Source: an uncultured Verrucomicrobiota bacterium
GTDB taxonomy: Bacteria; Verrucomicrobiota; Kiritimatiellia; CAIVKH01
Length of the DNA stretch: 64,000 nucleotides
Direction: 5' to 3'
NCBI GenBank assembly: GCA_937872895.1
Contig: CALMUP010000030.1
Location: 1 to 64,000, forward strand
The position numbers and the translations under genes are program-made. Under the pieces are notes generated by a model. It was not told the DNA's origin. It worked only from the letters and a program-made list of their open reading frames with translations, and made no database searches. Position 1 is the first letter of the stretch, and each line of letters begins with the position of its first letter. Shown here piece by piece: positions 63,609 through 64,000 of this stretch.

Positions 63609-64000
63609 ATGAAGATGACGAAAATTCTCGCCGCATTGACGGCGATTGGCTTGGCGGTCGGTACCGCTCAGGCTGCTACCGATATTTTCGGTAGCTACGT
63701 GCAAATCGGTTCCACCGTGTACGGCGGCGCCGAATGGGGTGCGACGGATGTGACCGACCTGAACGGCGCCAACCTCGGCTCGTTCAATATTGGTGATACC
63801 CTGACCATCGCCGATGCCGAAGTGCAGACCTTCAAGAACGGCGGCAGCGATGTCACCGGTGCGGAATACCAGTGGCGCGTGTGGTCCGGTACGCCGGGCG
63901 GCTCGTTCAACGTCGTGGCGCTGGGCTTCACCGCCGACGCTCCGTTCACCAGCCTGGCCGGTAACACGGCTAGCGGTGGTGGCGACCAAAACTGGGGTAC
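63609..64000 (+). CDS. Secreted protein, partial at the window edge
   Basis: The frame runs off the right edge. The visible 130 residues start with a signal peptide (MKMTKILAALTAIGLAVGTAQA) followed by a Gly-, Asp- and Thr-rich beta-type sequence (DIFGSYVQIGSTVYGGAEWG). AGGAGAG lies 11 bases before the ATG. A PEP-CTERM or autotransporter-like end could lie beyond the window; nothing here decides. The 241 bases before it hold no gene. Confidence 0.75.
   Translation, partial: MKMTKILAALTAIGLAVGTAQAATDIFGSYVQIGSTVYGGAEWGATDVTDLNGANLGSFNIGDTLTIADAEVQTFKNGGSDVTGAEYQWRVWSGTPGGSFNVVALGFTADAPFTSLAGNTASGGGDQNWG

Overview
The window comes from a GC-rich bacterial chromosome. The gene content (PEP-CTERM type secreted protein, many large secreted FG-GAP/VCBS-type proteins, REP-associated tyrosine transposases, abundant short intergenic palindromes, a complete mevalonate operon) suggests a member of the PVC superphylum, perhaps Kiritimatiellota or Verrucomicrobiota. 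This placement is an inference from style and gene content, not from a marker-gene comparison.

Layout. 1-780: a gene-free mosaic of short palindromic repeats. 783-22369: a surface/exopolysaccharide region. Its plus-strand half holds a secreted trypsin-like protease, a secreted repeat protein, a GT2 glycosyltransferase, a Wzm/Wzt-type ABC polysaccharide exporter, a 1096-residue multi-domain glycosyltransferase and a beta-helix/CBM6 surface protein. Its minus-strand half holds a YfhO-like membrane protein, an SGNH hydrolase, GDP-L-fucose synthase, a fused glycosyltransferase and a small exported protein. 22440-24110: the same palindrome mosaic in the opposite orientation, around a REP-associated transposase (RAYT). 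24097-30509 (minus): the housekeeping operon nusA-infB-rbfA-truB-ribF plus a hydrolase, with a clear promoter and an intrinsic terminator inside the nusA leader. 30893-37581: a PEP-CTERM protein, a TSP3-repeat protein, coaBC, a small exported protein, a small HTH-like protein, hpf and asnB. 37599-39828: two nearly identical RAYT genes inside a second, unrelated REP family, with a zinc-ribbon gene between them. 39785-46412 (minus): a whole mevalonate pathway, mvaA-fni-mvaS-mvk-(gap)-pmk-mvaD. 46464-50931 (minus): GH13 amylase, CDF metal transporter, GNAT acetyltransferase and M48 protease. 51071-63367 (plus): a TRAM-like lipoprotein, prfA-prmC, a zinc-finger membrane protein, ffh-rpsP-khpA-trmD, an inserted vapBC toxin-antitoxin pair, rplS-rnhB-yraN, a lytic transglycosylase and a membrane/TPR protein. 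63609-64000: the start of another secreted protein, cut by the window edge.

How the genes work together. The Wzm/Wzt exporter, the glycosyltransferases, GDP-L-fucose synthase and the YfhO-like protein together look like a surface-polysaccharide locus. Four secreted proteins in it share one module of exactly six 44-45-residue repeats, joined to different partner domains. This is read as a closed six-bladed calcium-binding propeller. The mevalonate operon carries every step from HMG-CoA formation to IPP/DMAPP. The two REP/RAYT families account for most of the non-coding DNA.

The strongest candidates for something not previously described are the six-repeat module family, the two separate REP/RAYT systems (one with signs of gene conversion), the terminator in the nusA leader, and a lipoprotein made of two TRAM-like domains. 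No database search was possible. All family calls rest on motifs read by eye.
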